From: Russula earlei
Lineage: Eukaryota; Basidiomycota; Agaricomycetes; Russulales; Russulaceae
NCBI GenBank assembly: GCA_025769875.1
Contig: JAGFNK010000018.1
Span: 62,001 to 126,000, forward strand
DNA: 64,000 bases
Direction of reading: 5' to 3'
The notes beneath the pieces are model-generated. The model did no database searches. It was not told the DNA's origin and worked only from the letters and a program-made list of their open reading frames with translations. The translations under genes were made by a program, and so were the position numbers. Each line of letters opens with the position of its first letter. Position 1 is the first letter of the stretch. This document shows positions 20,332 through 33,605 of this stretch, piece by piece.

Positions 20332-23300
20332 GAACACCTAAGTCGACGGCCTGGCTTAGGAAGAATAGTGTGTTGCAAGTGTACATTAGAAGACTGAATG
20401 CTATGAATATTCCATTCACTTTCGTCACTGCACACACAAAGGCCGAGGAATCTGCTCTACTGGACAGTGGAGCAACAGAGAACTTCATTGATCACTCAGC
20501 TTGGAAAAGACTGAAGATTGGGAAACAAGAACTACATGAACCTATGTTAGTACAAAACGTCGACGGAACCCAGAATAAGCAAGGGGAACTCACCCACTAC
20601 TGCTGGCTTCGCATCCGATATAAGGAGAAGGAGAGCTTGCAAAGGTTCTATCTCACAGATTTAGGAACGGATCGAGTCATCCTGGGATATCCCTTCCTAT
20701 ATGAATTCGACCCCGCCATCAACTGGAAGAAAGGACAGGACAGCTGATGGAAGGAATGGTACAGATTGAGACTGCTCGATACAAGTACCTGGATCTCTAT
20801 GTCGCAAAACTCCAAAAGTGAGCACGAGATGAAAACCAACAATTGAAGAAAGGGGAAGCCATTTACCTACAAAAGACGACTATTGCTCAGAAGTGGGCCC
20901 AGCAGTCGATTAAACCACAGGAAGGAGAGGATCCCCTTGCCAATGTTCCAAAGCAATTCCACCGCTTTGCAGATGTCTTCTCAGAAGAGAAGTCCCAGAG
21001 GTTCCCACCACCAAGGGAACCAGACATGCAGATAGAGCTGTTACCTGACACACCAAAGGAACTAAACTGCAAAGTGTACCCCCTAACACGAGATGAGCGA
21101 GAATACCTCAAGAAATTCCTAGCTGATGAAGTAGAGAAGCGATACATCACTCCAGGTCCATCCAGCTACACATCTCCAGTGTTCTTCATTGGCAAGAAGG
21201 ACAGCAAGGAGAAGAGGATCATTGTAGACTATCGACGACTAAATCAGTGGACCAGACGAGACAATGAACCTTTACCGCATCTGGAACAAGAGGTGGAAAG
21301 ACTCCGAGGGAAAAAGGTCTTCTCCAAATTCAATATACAATGGGGATACAATAATGTGCGGCTGGCAGAAGGAGATCGCTGGAAGGCAGCCTTCAAGATG
21401 CCATATGGAACCTACCTGCCCAACGTCATGTATTTTGGGCTCAAGAACGCACCAGCCTTCTTTACTAGGCTGATGAGAAGAGACTTTGATGACTGGCTGG
21501 ACCAATGGGCAGAATACACGGTCAACTATCTGGATGACTTTGGAATTGCCACGGGGGACAGTCCTGAACAACTAGAAATCCATGAGCAATGTGTCAACGA
21601 ACTACTCACACTGATGCAGAAGAAGTCATACTTCCTGAAACCCCAGAAATGCCAGTTCATGGTGCGAAAACTAACCATGCTAGGATGGGACATAGACGAA
21701 GGGAAGATGAAGATTGAGGCCTCCAAAGTCCGAGGAATCACGGACTGGCCTCGGGAAATCAAAGACATACACGAAGTGCGCAAAGTCATGGGAGTCCTCA
21801 GTTACAATAGGGCTTTCATTTGAGGATTCAGTCAGATTGCTCGACCCATCATTGCCTTGACAAAGAAAGGGGTGCCATTTGAATGGACCCAAGAATGCAA
21901 AGATGCTCTGGAATGACTTATCCAGATAGTATCTTCTGACCCTGTCCTGCTCCATCCTGATGAGGAGCGACCCTTTGAACTGGAAGGAGACACGTCCAAT
22001 TATGCCATTGGAGCAGTATTATTCCAGAAGGACGAACAAGGAAAGAGGAGGCCAATAGGTTACTTCTCAGCAGCCTTGAAACAAGCAGAGAAGAACTACG
22101 ACATATGGGACAAAGAGTTCTTAGCCATGGTGCGAGCCTTGAAACACTGGCGACACCTGCTCATGGGAGCAAAGCATAAGGTGGTGGTCTATACAGACCA
22201 TGCGAACCTGTTGCATTACCGACACCCTCAGCGAATAAATGGTCAAGTGGCAAGATACATTACCTTCTTGGCGGACTTTGACTTAGAATTGAAACATCAG
22301 GCAGGGGCAAGGAATAAAGCAGATGCCCTGTCAAGGAGACCTGACCTTGACAATGGACAAGGGGATAAAGAAGAAGTGGTCGCGCTACCTGACCATCTTT
22401 TTATTCAAGTAATGCACACTGCTGCATTGGAAGAACGAATAAAGAACCAACAAGGGGAAGAAAGACACCGATTAAAGTTACTTGATTGGGTACAGAGACA
22501 CCGACTGGAGAAGCGACATAACTTATGGTGGAAGAATGAAGCCTTGGTGGTTACAGGTGACGAAGGAACCCACAGGACGTTACTGGAACAGTATCATGAC
22601 AGTCCCACAGCAGGACACCCAGGGAAAGCTAAAACATTACTGGGAATGATGCGATACTACTGGTGGCCCACCATAAGACGCTTTGTCGACCGATATGTGG
22701 AAGGATGCGCAATTTGCCAAAGTAACAAGTCAGACACTCATCCAAATCGACCTCCCTTGTATCCCATTCCACCGGAAGAAGGGGCTACTCCCTTCTCAAC
22801 TGTCAGCATGGACTTTGTGGTTGAATTGCTGAAGTCAAAGGGATGCGACAGTATATTGACTGTCACTGACCATGATTGTACTAAAGGCGTCATCTTGCTT
22901 CCTTGCAAAGAAGAAATGGATGCAGAAGAGCTAGCACAGCTCTACAAGGACAGAATATTCCCATTTGTGGGAGTACCAAGCAAGATCATATCCGATCGAG
23001 ATAAACTAATAAGTTCCAAGTTCATTAGGGAACTTTGCGACCAGCTGCATATCAAACAGAATATCAGCACTGCCTACCATCCCCAGACAGATGGACAATC
23101 AGAAAGAACGAATCAGACAATGGAAACATCGCTAAGAATCTTTTGCAACCACCAACGAGATGATTGGGTGGATTGGCTGCCTCTGGTGCAATACACGATG
23201 AATTCTAACGTTTCAGAGACAACCAGACAATCCCCTTTCTTCTTATGGATGGGCTTTACGCCCAAAGCACACCAGCCAAATCGGGGAAGCAAGATACCAA

Positions 23301-25576
23301 GAATAGACAATTGGAAAGTCCGGATCCAGGAAGCGAGATCACAGGCACAAGAAGCGATGAAGATCGCTTCCCTAATGTGGAAGCGAAGAAGTAGTTTCCA
23401 ACCTTATCAGAAAGGAGAAAGGGTATGGCTCGACAGCACCAACCTAAAGATGACACATCCTACAGTGAAACTACACCCAAAACGATATGGGCCCTTTGAA
23501 ATCACGGAGGTGATTAGTCTGGTGACATACAGATTGGATCTCCCTAGCCGCTGGAGGATCCATAACGTGTTTCATGCCTCCTTATTAACACCTTACAAGG
23601 AAACCGAGGAGCATGGGGCCAACTACACCAATCCAGAAGCAGAATTGGTGGAAGGAGAAGAGGAATATGAAGTAGCAACGATTTTAGGTTCGAGACGAAC
23701 TGGAAGGAGGAAACAACTGGAGTATCAAGTCCGGTGGGAAGGGTACTCCGAAGCCCATGACTCTTGGGAGCCAGTAGAGAACATCAAAGCGTCTAGACTA
23801 ATAGGGGAATATCACAGAAGGAACCCCACAGCCATACGGGTTATAAAAGTCCAGCGAAAGATGCCCTCTACTTCCTCATCCCCATATCATCGCTCACAAA
23901 TGTCCCAAACTCCCACTAACGAAATCATTCCCCAATCCGACCTCTCTGGTGCAGAGGGGCCACTTGAAATCACCACTCCTAATGCTTCCCTCCTCGCCTT
24001 CTTCCAAAAAATGGATGGACATAGCACTGGAGAAGGAGAAGCAGATATGCGTCCTCTCGAATTTGGACCCCCTGCTGACCAAGTCGACGTCCAGCCTGGG
24101 GATTGGGAAGAGACGTCCCCTACCAGCACTCTTGACCAGGATACCCACCCTGGAGAGCCTTGGGTACGATGGGACGCTGACAGACACCACACAGGGATTG
24201 ACATCCCTGATGGCATGACTTGGGGCAACAAACCGGCCAGGTATGTGGCCTATGACGTTGCCTTGGGAGAGCCGAGAGTGAGGGGGAAGAATGGAGAAGG
24301 CCATGCAGACTATGGCGAGATCCTCCAGGCCACCCCTTGCTATAACCTCTATAACTATGGCCAAGACGAACATGACTTAGACTGCTTTGACACAGAAAGG
24401 CAGTTTGAAGGGCACTGGAGACAGACCCTCTACCTGCTAGGCGACTATGGGCTGCAGGCAGAAATCTACCGCTTAGACCATCTTTACACCTTACAAGAGA
24501 CGCTGGAAGCTAACTATAAGGTGCTCGAAGAAGAAGAGAAGCAGCTGCGCTACAAGCTCAGCAAGTACCTAGCCAAGAAGCGAGGAGTAGAGAGAGGCAG
24601 GGCTGAAGCCAAGGAGAGAATGGCGGCAGCCAAAGTACGCTCACGTTGTTGGGAGTTCATTGAAGCAGGCTGTAGCCAGGGAGAAACCCCTCCAGGTGTC
24701 TGGGCTGAAGAACTCCTCACCAACTATCGGGCTGGGCAGCCCACTCCCCCTCTACCCATCTTCGTCCCTCAGCTGCCATTGGCAGACATCACTCAGGGGT
24801 ATGCTACCCCCGACCCAGAACCAGTACCAGCCAGCCCCACACCTACGACGGTGCTAGGGTATTCAGAAGAGGAGATGGGCGTCCTCCAAACCATGTCCGG
24901 TATGCGCCTTCGAGGAGGAGCAGGATTGGAAGCATCACCAAACCCTTCCCCCCAGAGCTCTATCTATTACCATTCCTATAGCAGCAGTGGGGAAGCATCT
25001 ACTGCAACGGCTGACTTCATTCCAGAGCCTCAGCAACTGAACATGATAGAAGGGAGGAGGAAAAGGAACCGATGCAAGTATTGTGGCGAGATAGGACATT
25101 TTGACAAGTACTGTCCCCTACCCCACCAATATTGCCACGACCAACTGGCAGCAGACGCTGCCTCACATTGCCTAGTGCCTCCCTATCATCGCAGCTATGC
25201 CCCAGTCAGATCATGCCCCTTTCACCGAGGATGGGAACTGGGACACCCGAGCAGGAAGAGGAAGTCCGACCAGGAGAGGGAGGACACGGCTAACCCACGC
25301 ATCTTGCAGGTAGCGAAAGGAGAAGGGTCCAGGACCTTTCAAGAACCTTTCACTACGACTCCTCTTCGCTCAGACACACCTCCAGTCCGGAGGTTACCTA
25401 GGGACTCTGACAGACTCCCACAGATCATGTCTCCTTCAGCCACCGCTAAGGAGTCAGAGGCGATAGTGGCCTTAGCATTGGCTGCCTATGAGGCAGCAGA
25501 AGAAGGCCGATACACCTTCACCGCATCACCTCCTCCCCTTGATGATGATGGCGTTGACCCCACCACTCGATTTTAG
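20328..25576 (+). pseudogene. pol: B pol polyprotein fused to C-terminal coiled-coil/zinc-knuckle domain
   Basis: Protease (LDSGATENF), RT (KFNIQWGYNNVRL; YLDD near 21525), RNase H (to ~22330), integrase (YHDSPTAGHPG zinc finger; SMDF, SDRD, QSERTN), chromodomain (YEVATILGSRRTG ... VRWEGYSEAHDSW near 23665-23815). A further ~570 residues follow in the same frame: Pro/Ser-rich, coiled coil (near 24490-24640) and CCHC (CKYCGEIGHFDKYC near 25073). Breaks: a 5-bp duplication near 20737 shifts the frame, and TGA at 20819, 21821 and 21914. From 22076 to 25576 the frame is fully open (1166 codons). Confidence 0.9.
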
Positions 25577-25618
25577 AATCGTTGGTGTGTGGGACCACCA
25601 ATCTGAAGGAGGGGTAAT

Positions 25619-26111
25619 TGTCACAAGCACCGGTCCCTCGGACCGAATTGGCAACCGGACAAGCCTACCCAGACAAGCCTCATGATTCCCGTGTGTCCTT
25701 ATGACTCATTCAGCCTCGCATGTACCACTACTTTCCAGCGTGTTCCAGTCTTGATCGTCTTGTTGTTACCGCATGTCTACTATTTGATATAGGACACAGT
25801 TGTCTATATAAGCCTGTCAGTAACAGAGAACAAGCCCTAAGCTTGTTCTCTTGTGAATATCACTGGATTCTAGCTTCGGGACTGTAGGCTTGCAGGGAAT
25901 CAAGCAAACGACTCAGAAACTTCTTCCAACCTGTAAGTCTTCGAACGCGAAGACTTATCTGTCATCTCTCCACTCCGCGGTACACACTAGCCTTCGCTGT
26001 GTTGTCACCGAGATCCCCGACCTTCGCGAGAACTCGTCGTCTCGCTCAACTCAGTGCGTACGTCTCGCGCGTGAATCGATTTGTCAGCGACACCACCCCC
26101 AGTCGGTGACA
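25619..26111 (+). repeat. 5' LTR of A2
   Basis: 493 bp, TG...CA, TATA near 25806. Bases 25838-25849 (TAAGCTTGTTCT) pair with the primer-binding site AGAACAAGCTTA at 26114-26125. Confidence 0.93.
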
Positions 26112-26113
26112 TT

Positions 26114-26125
26114 AGAACAAGCTTA
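26114..26125 (+). promoter_or_regulatory. self-priming primer-binding site of A2
   Basis: Perfect 12-nt reverse complement of 25838-25849, 2 nt inside the LTR, as in A1. Confidence 0.8.
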
Positions 26126-26186
26126 CCACCCGAACCCTTGATCCCGAACCACACGCTCGTCAGAAAATATATCGATTTCTTCCAAC

Positions 26187-27896
26187 ATGACTACAACTCG
26201 AGACTGGAAGACCAAAGGGTACCAAGTCCCAACCATTGAAGGACTGGCTGCCCTCAAATGCCCCTTTGAGCTACTGCCTGACCAAGAGAAAAACGTCCCC
26301 AGCATAACTATGTTTGACGATGGTGTCGAATTCTACACAATACAGAAAGACAGCGTACCATGGACTGGGTACTATGCTAACTGGATGGGTGCCAAAGTTG
26401 CCCTGGGTCACCTCTACGGCCTTTGGTTCGAAATCGAAAGGCGAGGAGACTCGTGGGAAGCGACATGCGTCGCTCGACCGGCTTTTAGACTTCAACAGAG
26501 TCCCCTCCGAGGCATCAATATTACCACACTGACAGCCTCTGGAGCACCCCTCCCTAGGTCTAGAGCTCTGAGCCTCGCCCCAACGCCAGGACCGGCCCCC
26601 ACCACCCACGCTCCAATGGAGCTCGAACCAACGACAACGACGAACGTTTTCGTCGCCGCCGCCAACCCTGACCCCGTCCAACCACAACCCGCATCATCTG
26701 GGACGGCACAACCCCCCACTCGCGCCTCATTCCCTGGAATGGGAGGCCGCGGAATACGACCCCCGAGCCCTGACCCCAACCCTGACGACTACGACACTCG
26801 CGCAGATCGCGACCGCAATGGACACGGCCCCGACAATGGAAAACTTGAGGGAATTCCCCCCGAGTTTTTTAACGGCGATTGCGCGCGGACACACGCATTC
26901 CTAGTTGCGTTCAACAGGTTCATGTCCATGAACCACAACAGCAAAATTGCCAGAGACCCGATCAAAAAGTGTGCTTATTTCCTCTCACTGATGAAAGGAC
27001 CCAAAGTGGAAGGATGGCTCGAAGCCATGGATCAGTGGCTTGAAGACGTACAAAACGACCCCACTAATATTCCACTCGGGCTGACAGCGTGGGAAGCCAT
27101 GCAACAGCAATTCCATCACACATTCACCAACTACGCGGAACACGAGAAGGCCCAAGATCGACTCAAAGAATTGAAAATGAAAGATAGCCTGCTTGACAAC
27201 TATATATCTGAATTCCAACTGCTGGCCAGGCGTGCAGGACTTGATGTCAATGAACCAACGGTCATGAGACTATTTGCGTGGGGACTCCCATGATCCTTGG
27301 TCGAATCGTGCCTCGATCTCGAAGACCCCACCTCTTTTATGGACTGGGTTGCAGCAGCACAGAAACATCATAGGGTCTGGATGCGCAAACGCGCAATTTT
27401 ATCCGACCATTCCAGCACACGCGGACGCAACCTCAACCAACCTCAAAACAACAGACCTTGGGGACGACTCGTCAACTCGGCCTGGGCCAACCGCGGGAAC
27501 AACCAAAGCAACGCCACACCCGCACGTCCACGTCTCCCACCGCGCGACCCAAACGCGATGGATACCAGCGCAGGCGCCGCTCACAAGGCAGTCACCGAGG
27601 CCGAGAAACAAAAGCATTGCGAAGAAGGTCGATGCTTCCACTGTTCTCTCCGAGGACACCTGGCTCGCGACTGCCCCACGAAACCGAAATGCGAGACGAC
27701 TCACGCGCGTGCCGCAAACACGACCACTACCACATCCGAATCCTCTGTTGTGGAAGTAATTGAAGAAAGCACAGCCGACAGAGTCGCGAACGCAGCAAAG
27801 GCAGCAAAGGCGCTTTTGGTAGAAGAGAGGGAAGCCTTTATTAAAGCCTTGATGGGAGACGAAGAGGACAAAGAACAGGATTTTTCGGACGCTTGA
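26187..27896 (+). pseudogene. gag: A2 gag, one nonsense codon
   Basis: 569 codons from ATG 26187 (MTTTRDWKTKGYQVP). Capsid region as in A1 (KKCAYFLSLMKGPKVEGW). The zinc knuckle is intact here: CFHCSLRGHLARDC. Its single defect is TGA at 27291-27293, where A1 has TGG. The gag stop is 27894-27896. Confidence 0.92.
27878..27884 (+). promoter_or_regulatory. predicted -1 frameshift site, gag-pol of A2
   Basis: G GAT TTT lies 9 nt before the gag stop. The -1 frame is open from 27884 into pol. No ATG is available at the start of pol (A1 ATG 2597 is ACG here), which favours frameshifting over reinitiation. Confidence 0.7.
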
Positions 27897-30800
27897 GCAT
27901 AACGGCAATTGCTCGAGCTTTAGGTATCGATTCCATGTATAAGTCTCAAAGAAAGTCAATATCAGTGATGACAACTATTTACATTGGATCGAACAAAGCC
28001 GAAAGAAAAGCCCTAATAGATAGTGGGGCTACTGAATGCTTCGTATCTCCCAAGACGATAAAAGAACTACACCTACAAACGAAAGAATTAATCCCGGCCA
28101 GAAACGTCAAAAACGTCGACGGAACACTCAATCGTTCAGGAAAAGTTACTCAAACAGTCCAACTGGAATTGAAACTACTGGGCCAAAAACATATACATCA
28201 ATTCCTGGTCGCAGATATAGGACAAGACGACATCATCCTGGGATATCCGTTCCTAGAGTCAACAAACCCGAGAATAAATTGGTCCAAGGGAACCATCATG
28301 GGAAGAATCACCCTCCAAGGAGACCAAGAAACTCCAGCATGGATCAAAGCGTTAACGGACTGGGAAGAAGGTGACGAACTATGGTTACAAACTCAAATAC
28401 GTAAAACTACCATAGCGCAACAACTGGCAGAATCACAGGTACAAGGAAAAACACAAACTTGGCAAGAAATAGTCCCCCTTCAATACCATCAATATGGACA
28501 AGTATTCATGGAACAAGAATCAGAAAGGTTCCCCGGGCCAAGAAAATGGGATCATGCTATCGACTTGAAATCAGACGCTCCAACAACGATCAACTGTAGG
28601 GTATATCCCCTCTCACCGAAAGAAAAGGAAGAACAAGGAAAATTCCTCGAACAAAATTTACGACTTAAACGGATAAGAAGATCCAATTCGCCATACGCCA
28701 GTGGATTCTTCCTTATAAAAAAGAAAGACGGAAAATTTCGACCAGTACAAGACTATAGAAATCTGAACAAATGGACAATACCCAACATATATCCACTGCC
28801 TTTAATTCCAGAACTTATCCATGCTCTAGCAGGAAAAGAACTTTTCACCAAATTCAACGTCAGATGGGGTTACAATAACATTCGAATCAAAGAAGGAGAC
28901 GAATGGAAAGCAGCCTTCAAAACTAGCGATGGACTATTCGAACCTACAGTAATGTTCTTCAGACTAACAAATTCCCCAGCCACCTTTCAAACCATGATGG
29001 ACGACATTTTTCAAGAAGAACTCGCACAAGGATGGTTAAAAATCTACATGGACGACATCATCATTGCCACACAAAATGACGAGACAGAACACGCGCTCAA
29101 AGTCAACCACATACTGTCCAAATTGAAACAACACGATCTCTATCTTAAACCAGAAAAATGTCAATTCCACAAGAAAAAGGTAGAATACCTTGGAGTAATC
29201 ATAGGAGAAGGAAAAATAACTATGGACCCTGTCAAAGTCAAAGGGATTAAAGACTGGCCAACACCGTCAACACTAAAAGAAGTCAGAAGTTTCCTAGGAT
29301 TCTGTAACTTCTATTGAAACTTTATACCTAACTTTTCCATAAAAGCAAGACCACTAAACAACTTAACAAAAAAGAACAAACAGTGGGAATGGACAACGAA
29401 GGAAGACCAAGCCTTTCAAATCCTAAAAGAAACCTGCGTATCCTACCCAGTACTCCGCACTCCAAATTGGACGAAACAATTCATCTTAGACACCGACGTG
29501 TCGGGATTCGCTATAGGAGCAGTCATATCCCAAGAGTATGAAGATGGTTTACACCCAATCGCATACTATTCTAGGACACTACTAGATGCAGAAAGGAACT
29601 ACGATGCTCACGACAAAGAACTAGCAGCAGTAATATTCAGATTAAAAAGTGGACGACCATTCTTCCTGGGAGCCAATAAACCAGTTAGAATAAGAACAGA
29701 CCACAAAAATCTTACATATTTTAAAGAACCACAAAAACTAACAGGACGACAAGCCAGATGGATGCAATATATGCAAGACTACAACATCACCATGGAACAT
29801 GTCCCTGGACATACACATACAATCGCTGACACACTTTCACGTCGCAAAGACCTTAACAAGGGGGTAGAAGAACAAAAAACCACGTTACTACCACCCGAAA
29901 TCCTCGCACGAAAAACCTACTTACCAGACAAACCCGACAAGCGACGAGAAATCCTGAGACTATTTCACGACACTCCCTTCGCAGGACACCCTGGAATAGC
30001 CAACACCTGGGACTTAGTCAAACAACATTATGAAGGACCTAGACTACAACAATTCGTAGAACAATACGTCAAAGGTTGCGCCAAGTGTCAAGAGTCCAAA
30101 ACCAACATACCCAGAAAGAAAGCCACGACTTTTCCACTCGACACACATGTTGAACAAGGCCCCTTTCAATATGTATCGATGGACCTCATTACCAATCTAC
30201 CCAGATCAGAAGGATTCGACAGTATCCTCACCATAGTCGATCAAGGATGTTCCAAAGCGACAAAGTTCATCCCATGTAACAAAACAATCGATGGAACAGG
30301 TGTTGCACACGAGTATCTAAAACACCTCGTGCCCTGGTTTGGTATCCCCAAAAGAATCATCTCCGACAGAGACCCTCGATTCGCATCAAACTTCTCCAAA
30401 GCCATATGCAAAAATCTGGGGATCAAACAAAACATGTCCACCGCATTCCACCCCCAAACAGATGGACAAACAGAACAAATGAACGCGTGGCTAGAACAAT
30501 ACCTAAGACCCTGGACCACGACTCATCCTCATTCCTGGGCAAAAATGCTTCCTCTGGCAGAATACGCACACAACTCGTGGAAACATGAAACATCACAGAG
30601 ATCACCACACGAACTCCTCATGAGGTTCAGACCCCAAATCAACATCAACTTGGAAGACAACAATGTACCCTCAGCCACCGATCATCTAAAATTACTAGAA
30701 GAAGCAAGACTAGATGCTCAACAACTTCTAGAACGCAAACAACAACCCCTAAAACCAGACATCGAGGAAATGGAAGAAGGAACCCTCGTATGGCTAGAAG

Positions 30801-31204
30801 CAAAGAACCTCAAAACACGAGGAACACGCAAGTTAATGCCCAAAAGATATGGTCCATTCCCTATCACGAAAAGAATTTCCAAAGTCGCGTATCAATTACA
30901 ACTTCCGCCATCGATGAAGATACACAACGTTTTCCACGTCAACCTACTTCTCCCCTATAAGGAGACAGAAGAATATGGCACGCCGTTTACACGACCTCCA
31001 CCAACCGTAGAAAACGAGGAAGAATACGAAATTGAAGCAATTTTAGACACAAGAAGATTCGGATGGACATGTAAACTTCAATACCTCATACACTGGAAAG
31101 GATATCCGGCATCAGATGACTCATGGGTCGACCATCGTGACCTCAACACCCCAGAACTTCTAAAAGAATACTACTCCGCTTCGGCTGGACGACCCCAAAT
31201 ATAA
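27884..31204 (+). pseudogene. pol: A2 pol polyprotein, one nonsense codon
   Basis: 1106 codons, identical in length to A1 pol. Protease (DSGATECF), RT (YMDD near 29048), RNase H, integrase with H2C2 finger, SMDL, SDRD and QTEQMN, and chromodomain (YEIEAILDTRRFG ... IHWKGYPASDDSW). TGA at 29315-29317 replaces CGA of A1 within the RT/RNase H connection (CNFYRNF). All DDE residues are visible. Confidence 0.93.
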
Positions 31205-31254
31205 AAACACCACCCATAGACGACTATTCCCTACCGCACTACCCTCCAACAAAC

Positions 31255-32502
31255 ATGTCTTCCACTCAGAACTCCCCCACTGCTTCCTCTACCACTCTAG
31301 TACCCACTCCACCTTACTCCCCCACTCTCATCCACCTACCGCTGTCTCGAGAACCATCCCCCTCGACGGCAGCCACTATTAACACCAGACTACTCATCTG
31401 ACACGCTGCACAACACACCGCCATGATTGTCCAAGCACGCGAACTATGGGAGGACGACTCCCTTACCACGATACTACGTGCCTTCGGCAATCGATCTCCC
31501 ACTCTAGGAACCAATTCGCCTATCAGGACTCGCAGCCCGTCTTATCACGTCCGCACTCCCTCACCTGACCCTATCCCAATTCCCCCACGCACCACTACAC
31601 CCATCATCTGACAAGTCGAAAACATCGTTTTACTCAACAAAAATTTCGCCCCGATAAACCTCGAAAGGACACCACCTCCCGTCTATGAACCACCCACCAA
31701 CCATGAACAGCGCTCAGAACTAGAGGAACTTGGAGAAGGATGGGAAGAAGGAGACCTAGGACTGGAGTTACTAATCCCTGATCCAGGAAACGAAGAGGAT
31801 ACTCTTCCCCCTCGTTTCGTCCTTCCTGACCTTACACATGGCTTCCCCTCCCTCCTAGCCACCTACAGCCCCGGATGTCCCACTCACTGCATTCCCATTC
31901 GAGCTCGAGCTGACCCCTACCCTCGCCCTCTTCTTACACAGAAGGACGCTTTCCTATTCAAAGAAGGTCTCCAACATACTAAGGCTATAGACAAGGCACT
32001 TAGGTTCGAACAGGACCTGTCACTGGAAGCCGAAGTACGTCGCTATCGGTTTGCCATAAAGAAAACACGACAGATGGCAAACTCCCTTGTCGCTGCCCGA
32101 GAAAGATATCACGACATGGTATGGGAAGTAAGAGACTCGGAAATCAAGCTAGCCAGAGCTAACGCCAAGGCCCGCCTCGAACCACGAGTCTTGTTCGGGA
32201 CCATGCCTCAACTCACCGAACAAGAGCACCAAGATGCTAAACAAGCTATCCAAGATCCATGGTATCAATTCTCCCCCCGACTCTCCAACAAATGCGCTTG
32301 GTGCCACGACGGAGGACATGATACCTATGAATGTTCCAAAATTGCCATCTGTATCCTCTGCAATTGTCAAGGACACATAGCTGACTATTGCCGAAGCCCT
32401 CACCGACGATGCAGACCCGAGAAAATATGTCGAGTCCCTCGCAATCAAATCCACTTTCATACCCACCACTGTCGCTCTACCATCCAACCCTACGTTGCCT
32501 AG
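31255..32502 (+). pseudogene. A2 ORF3: post-integrase coiled-coil and double zinc-knuckle protein
   Basis: 416 codons from ATG 31255, 51 nt after the pol stop and in a different frame from pol, so simple readthrough cannot express it. The layout is Pro/Ser-rich, GEGWEEGDLGLELLIPDP, HGFPSLLATY, coiled coil, CCHC (CAWCHDGGHDTYEC), CCHC (CILCNCQGHIADYC) and a His/Cys tail. TGA stops occur at 31399-31401 and 31609-31611. It ends TAG just before the polypurine tract. Function unknown. Confidence 0.85.
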
Positions 32503-32520
32503 ACGTTAACAAGGGGGTGA

Positions 32521-33013
32521 TGTCACAAGCACCGGTCCCTCGGACTGAATTGGCAACCGGACAAGCCTACCCGGACAAGCCTCACGATTCCCACACGTCC
32601 TTATGACTCATTCAGCCTCGCATGTACCACTACTTTCCAGCGTGTTCCAGTCTTGATTGTCTCGTTGTTACCGCATGTCTACTATTTGATATAGGACACA
32701 GTTGTCTATATAAGCCTGTCAGTAACAGAGAACAAGCCCTAAGCTTGTTCTCTTGTGAATATCACTGGATTCTAGCTTCGGGACTGTAGGCTTGCAGGGA
32801 ATCAAGCAAACGACTCAGAAACTTCTTCCAACCTGTAAGTCTTCGAACGCGAAGACTTATCTGTCATCTCTCCACTCCGCGGTACACACTAGCCTTCGCT
32901 GTGTTGTCACCGAGATCCCCGACCTTCGCGAGAACTCGTCGTCTCGCTCAACTCAGTGCGTACGTCTCGCGCGTGAATCGATTTGTCAGCGACACCGCCC
33001 CCAGTCGGTGACA
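32521..33013 (+). repeat. 3' LTR of A2 with polypurine tract upstream
   Basis: 493 bp. Preceded by AACAAGGGGGTGA (32508-32520). Confidence 0.93.
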
Positions 33014-33017
33014 GTAA

Positions 33018-33605
33018 TGTTACTGAGTGGTTTGGGGTCCGGAAGATGCCGGAACACCTGAACTATGGACTGCACTGTTTCCATTATGCGTGCGTCAGAT
33101 CTTGATCGTTTATGTTCGTTGACATCACATTCAGAACGCGTTGATCGTATCTTTCAGAAGATGTACTGAAGAAGCAATGAGTAGCATTGCTTCTGTCCCA
33201 GATGTTCCTGTACCGCCACGTACGTTGATTCCTTGATTGGGGAAGCACTTAATGCTTCCAGCACCGAGATCGTTTACATAGAAGCAACCTCGCTTCTATG
33301 AGCCGCGTTTTGCTTCTATAGCACCAACCAGTACTACAGTAGCATAAACCTTATCCCTGTAGGGCTATATAAAGCCCCCAGTAGAAACAGTTGAGCCTTA
33401 AGCTCGACTTAGTTTGCCAATCCCAATCAGTTGACTCCTACCCCATCTGCAGAGACCCTCTCATCTTGTTGTCATACTCTAGAAGGATCTAACACTCCTT
33501 CCCCTCCACAAGTATTGCTTGCTTGACTCAAGCATATCTGCATTGGTAGGACGCGTTTATAGACGCGACCATTGATCTTATTTAAGGCACTTTGGAGCCT
33601 TAACA
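33018..33605 (+). repeat. 3' LTR of element B
   Basis: 588 bp, ~2% different from 17565-18152. Its first base overlaps the last base of the A2 TSD, showing that A2 entered right at the LTR boundary. Confidence 0.92.

Larger units (their letters stand above)
25619..33013 (+). mobile_element. full-length Ty3/gypsy chromovirus A2 (493-bp LTRs)
   Basis: LTRs 25619-26111 and 32521-33013 differ at only about nine sites. The TSD GTAAT is perfect (25614-25618, 33014-33018). Gag, pol and ORF3 are collinear with A1, with four TGA stops and no frameshift. It is one of the youngest insertions in the nest and the best reference copy of the family. Confidence 0.95.
17565..33605 (+). mobile_element. full-length Ty3/gypsy element B (588-bp LTRs), interrupted by A2
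   Basis: LTRs 17565-18152 and 33018-33605 (TGTTAC ... CTTAACA, ~2% different) flank gag and pol. The TSD is CCACC (17560-17564) and CCACT (33606-33610). A2 inserted exactly at the junction of the polypurine tract and the 3' LTR (GTAAT duplicated). Gag is intact. Pol has one 5-bp insertion frameshift near 20737 and three TGA stops. Confidence 0.93.
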
